From: JANMDU01 sp043755865
GTDB lineage: Bacteria > Pseudomonadota > Gammaproteobacteria > Burkholderiales > Burkholderiaceae_C
Length of the DNA: 7,523 nt
Assembly: GCA_043755865.1 (NCBI GenBank)
Contig: JAYUSD010000156.1
Coordinates: forward strand, 1 to 7,523
Direction of reading: 5' to 3'
Shown: positions 6,508 to 7,523 of the stretch, one piece after another
Layout: each line of letters begins with the position of its first letter
Numbering within the stretch: position 1 is the stretch's first letter
The notes under the pieces: generated by a model
Seen by the model: only the letters and a program-made list of their open reading frames with translations
The model's database searches: none
What the model was told of the DNA's origin: nothing
Made by a program: the position numbers and the translations under genes

Positions 6508-6540
6508 TATGAAATGTTTTTATACTTATACTTGCAGGTT

Positions 6541-7224
6541 ATGAGTACACCAACACTGCGCGTTGTATCGAATTCTTTGCATGAAGATGTCGCTTCACAG
6601 TTGCGCGTGCGCATATTTGCCGGAGAGCTTGCGCCCGGGGCGTTTGTGGATGAAATGGCGTGGTGTGAGCAGCTTCAAATCTCGCGCACGCCGTTGCGCG
6701 AGGCTTTGAAGGTGTTGGCTGCTGAAGGCTTAATTCGTCAAGTTCCGCGTCGGGGTAGCTTTGTCAACGAAGTAACTGAGCAAGATTTGGATGAGATCTT
6801 TCCCGTGATCGCGCTATTGGAAGGACGCTGCGCCCATGAGGCGGCGAATAAAGCGACTGATGCTGATTTGGTGGCGCTCACCACACTGCATGAGCGCTTA
6901 CAAAAAGCGGCCAAAGCGCAACGTATCAACGATTACTACGAAGCGAATTTCGCCATACACGAAGCGATCATCTTGCTGGCCAATAACAAATGGCTGGCGC
7001 AGGTGATTGGAGATTTGCGCAAAATTTTAAAGCTAGCCCGCTTGCAACAGCTCCACGCGCTAGGGCGTTTGCAGCAAAGCCTCTCCGAGCACATGGCGGT
7101 GTTTGCAGCCTTGCAGGCGCGCGATGGCGCTGGTGCAGAGGCGGCGATGCGCACACACCTCACGCGTCAACGCGAGGCGCTGCGCGAGCTGGCGAAGAAT
7201 CAACGCAGCAGGTTGGTGGTGTGA
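6541..7224 (+). CDS. GntR-family transcription regulator, FCD (FadR-like) subfamily
   Basis: A 227-residue one-component regulator. The winged helix-turn-helix occupies about 14-77 (HEDVASQLRVRIFAGELAPG, then ISRTPLREALKVLAAEGLI and the wing RQVPRRGSFV), a near-textbook GntR DNA-binding domain. The C-terminal FCD domain (about 83-215) is all-helical. Its likely metal/ligand site is Asn136 and His140 in NFAIHEAI, His184 in LSEHMAVF and His206 in MRTHL; Asn136 stands where many members have Asp. FCD regulators typically sense small organic acids via a bound metal and control catabolic genes; the ligand here is unknown. I chose the ATG at 6541 because the frame upstream (an ATG at 6490 or 6514) runs through the promoter repeat and -10 box. 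The ribosome site is poor: GCAGG ends only two bases before the ATG. Probably co-transcribed with the next gene, two bases downstream, and autoregulated through the tandem repeat. Confidence 0.92.
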   Translation: MSTPTLRVVSNSLHEDVASQLRVRIFAGELAPGAFVDEMAWCEQLQISRTPLREALKVLAAEGLIRQVPRRGSFVNEVTEQDLDEIFPVIALLEGRCAHEAANKATDADLVALTTLHERLQKAAKAQRINDYYEANFAIHEAIILLANNKWLAQVIGDLRKILKLARLQQLHALGRLQQSLSEHMAVFAALQARDGAGAEAAMRTHLTRQREALRELAKNQRSRLVV

Positions 7225-7226
7225 GC

Positions 7227-7523
7227 ATGAGTAAAGAGATTGCTCCGGCATCTAAAGCGCGTGCCTCGCGCAGCCAGCAAGCGGGCACGTGGCTGCGCCG
7301 TCATGCGCTGAAACTGGGTTGGCAAAAAGACGCTACTTATGCGGAAAAAACTTTAAAGTTTAACGAAAAACAGCCAATTGCCGGCATAGATATTGCGCAG
7401 AGTGCTACTCAAATAATAGCAACAACTGATCACGCGATGCGCTCCACGCATGAGCGCTTGGCCGCATCCCTTAAGCAAAAGCATGAAGCGCTTTCGCCGC
7501 GTGTGCTGCGGCGTACCTTAACT
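7227..7523 (+). CDS. Unrecognised basic protein, 3'-truncated by window end
   Basis: An open frame starts with ATG two bases after the stop of the GntR-family gene and runs 99 codons to the end of the window without a stop. It begins MSKEIAPASKARASRSQQAG and is rich in Lys, Arg, His, Ala and Gln. I see no signal peptide or membrane span in the visible part, which looks helical (for example STHERLAASLKQKHEAL near residues 74-90). The close spacing suggests an operon with the regulator, so this may be its target or partner. I cannot assign a family from this fragment. The region around 7330-7430 is more AT-rich than the neighbours. Confidence that it is coding rests on the long open frame and its position. 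Confidence 0.6.
   Translation, partial: MSKEIAPASKARASRSQQAGTWLRRHALKLGWQKDATYAEKTLKFNEKQPIAGIDIAQSATQIIATTDHAMRSTHERLAASLKQKHEALSPRVLRRTLT

Noticed and set aside
6521..6532. Tandem TATACT hexamers just upstream of the GntR-family start.
   Set aside because: They resemble -10 boxes but have no matching -35 at suitable spacing and lie downstream of a better promoter; probably just AT-rich leader.
6490..6540. Upstream start for the GntR-family gene at the ATG at 6490.
   Set aside because: This stretch contains the TATAAT box and tandem repeat; the added residues (Tyr/Leu-rich) are not typical of the family.

Overview
The window looks like ordinary chromosome from a betaproteobacterium of the order Burkholderiales, most likely Comamonadaceae or a close relative. 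The basis is protein style (a FimV-like TPR membrane protein, a histidine kinase with an ASHDLRQPVQALNLF H-box, a typical proteobacterial Lgt), moderately high GC judged by eye, and tight gene packing. I see no rRNA, tRNA, CRISPR, insertion sequence, integrase or phage gene. Placement below order level is inference.

Layout from left to right. (1) Bases 2-1705, plus strand: the 3' part of a gene for a FimV/HubP-like inner-membrane protein with a coiled coil, one membrane span, a long low-complexity linker and a TPR-like module. Its 5' end lies outside the window. (2) A 70-base convergent gap (1706-1775) with no clear terminator. (3) Minus-strand two-component operon: a NarL/LuxR-type response regulator (4423-3692), then a six-span hybrid histidine kinase with its own receiver domain (3692-1776). 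The two genes overlap by one base (TGATG), so they are probably translationally coupled. (4) A divergent intergenic region of about 210 bases (4424-4632) holding a strong imperfect dyad (4486-4511). (5) Plus strand: a beta-hydroxyacid dehydrogenase of the 3-hydroxyisobutyrate dehydrogenase superfamily (4633-5514), whose substrate loop carries Arg where classical members have Ser-Gly-Gly. It is followed 30 bases later by lgt, prolipoprotein diacylglyceryl transferase (5545-6348). (6) An AT-rich gap (6349-6540) with a probable rho-independent terminator for lgt and a well-formed sigma70-type promoter overlapped by a 10-base tandem repeat, a likely operator. (7) A GntR/FCD-family regulator (6541-7224) and, two bases after its stop, the start of an unrecognised basic protein (7227 to the window end).

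Functionally this is a mix: cell-envelope biogenesis (lgt and the FimV-like polar/pilus-type protein), an orphan two-component system with unknown stimulus, a reductase of unknown substrate, and a metabolite-responsive regulator that probably controls itself and the gene behind it. No known multi-gene pathway is visible. The most interesting items are the reductase's divergent active-site loop, the two candidate operator structures (4486-4511 and 6481-6500), the hybrid kinase with a receiver but no HPt partner, and the unidentified terminal gene.
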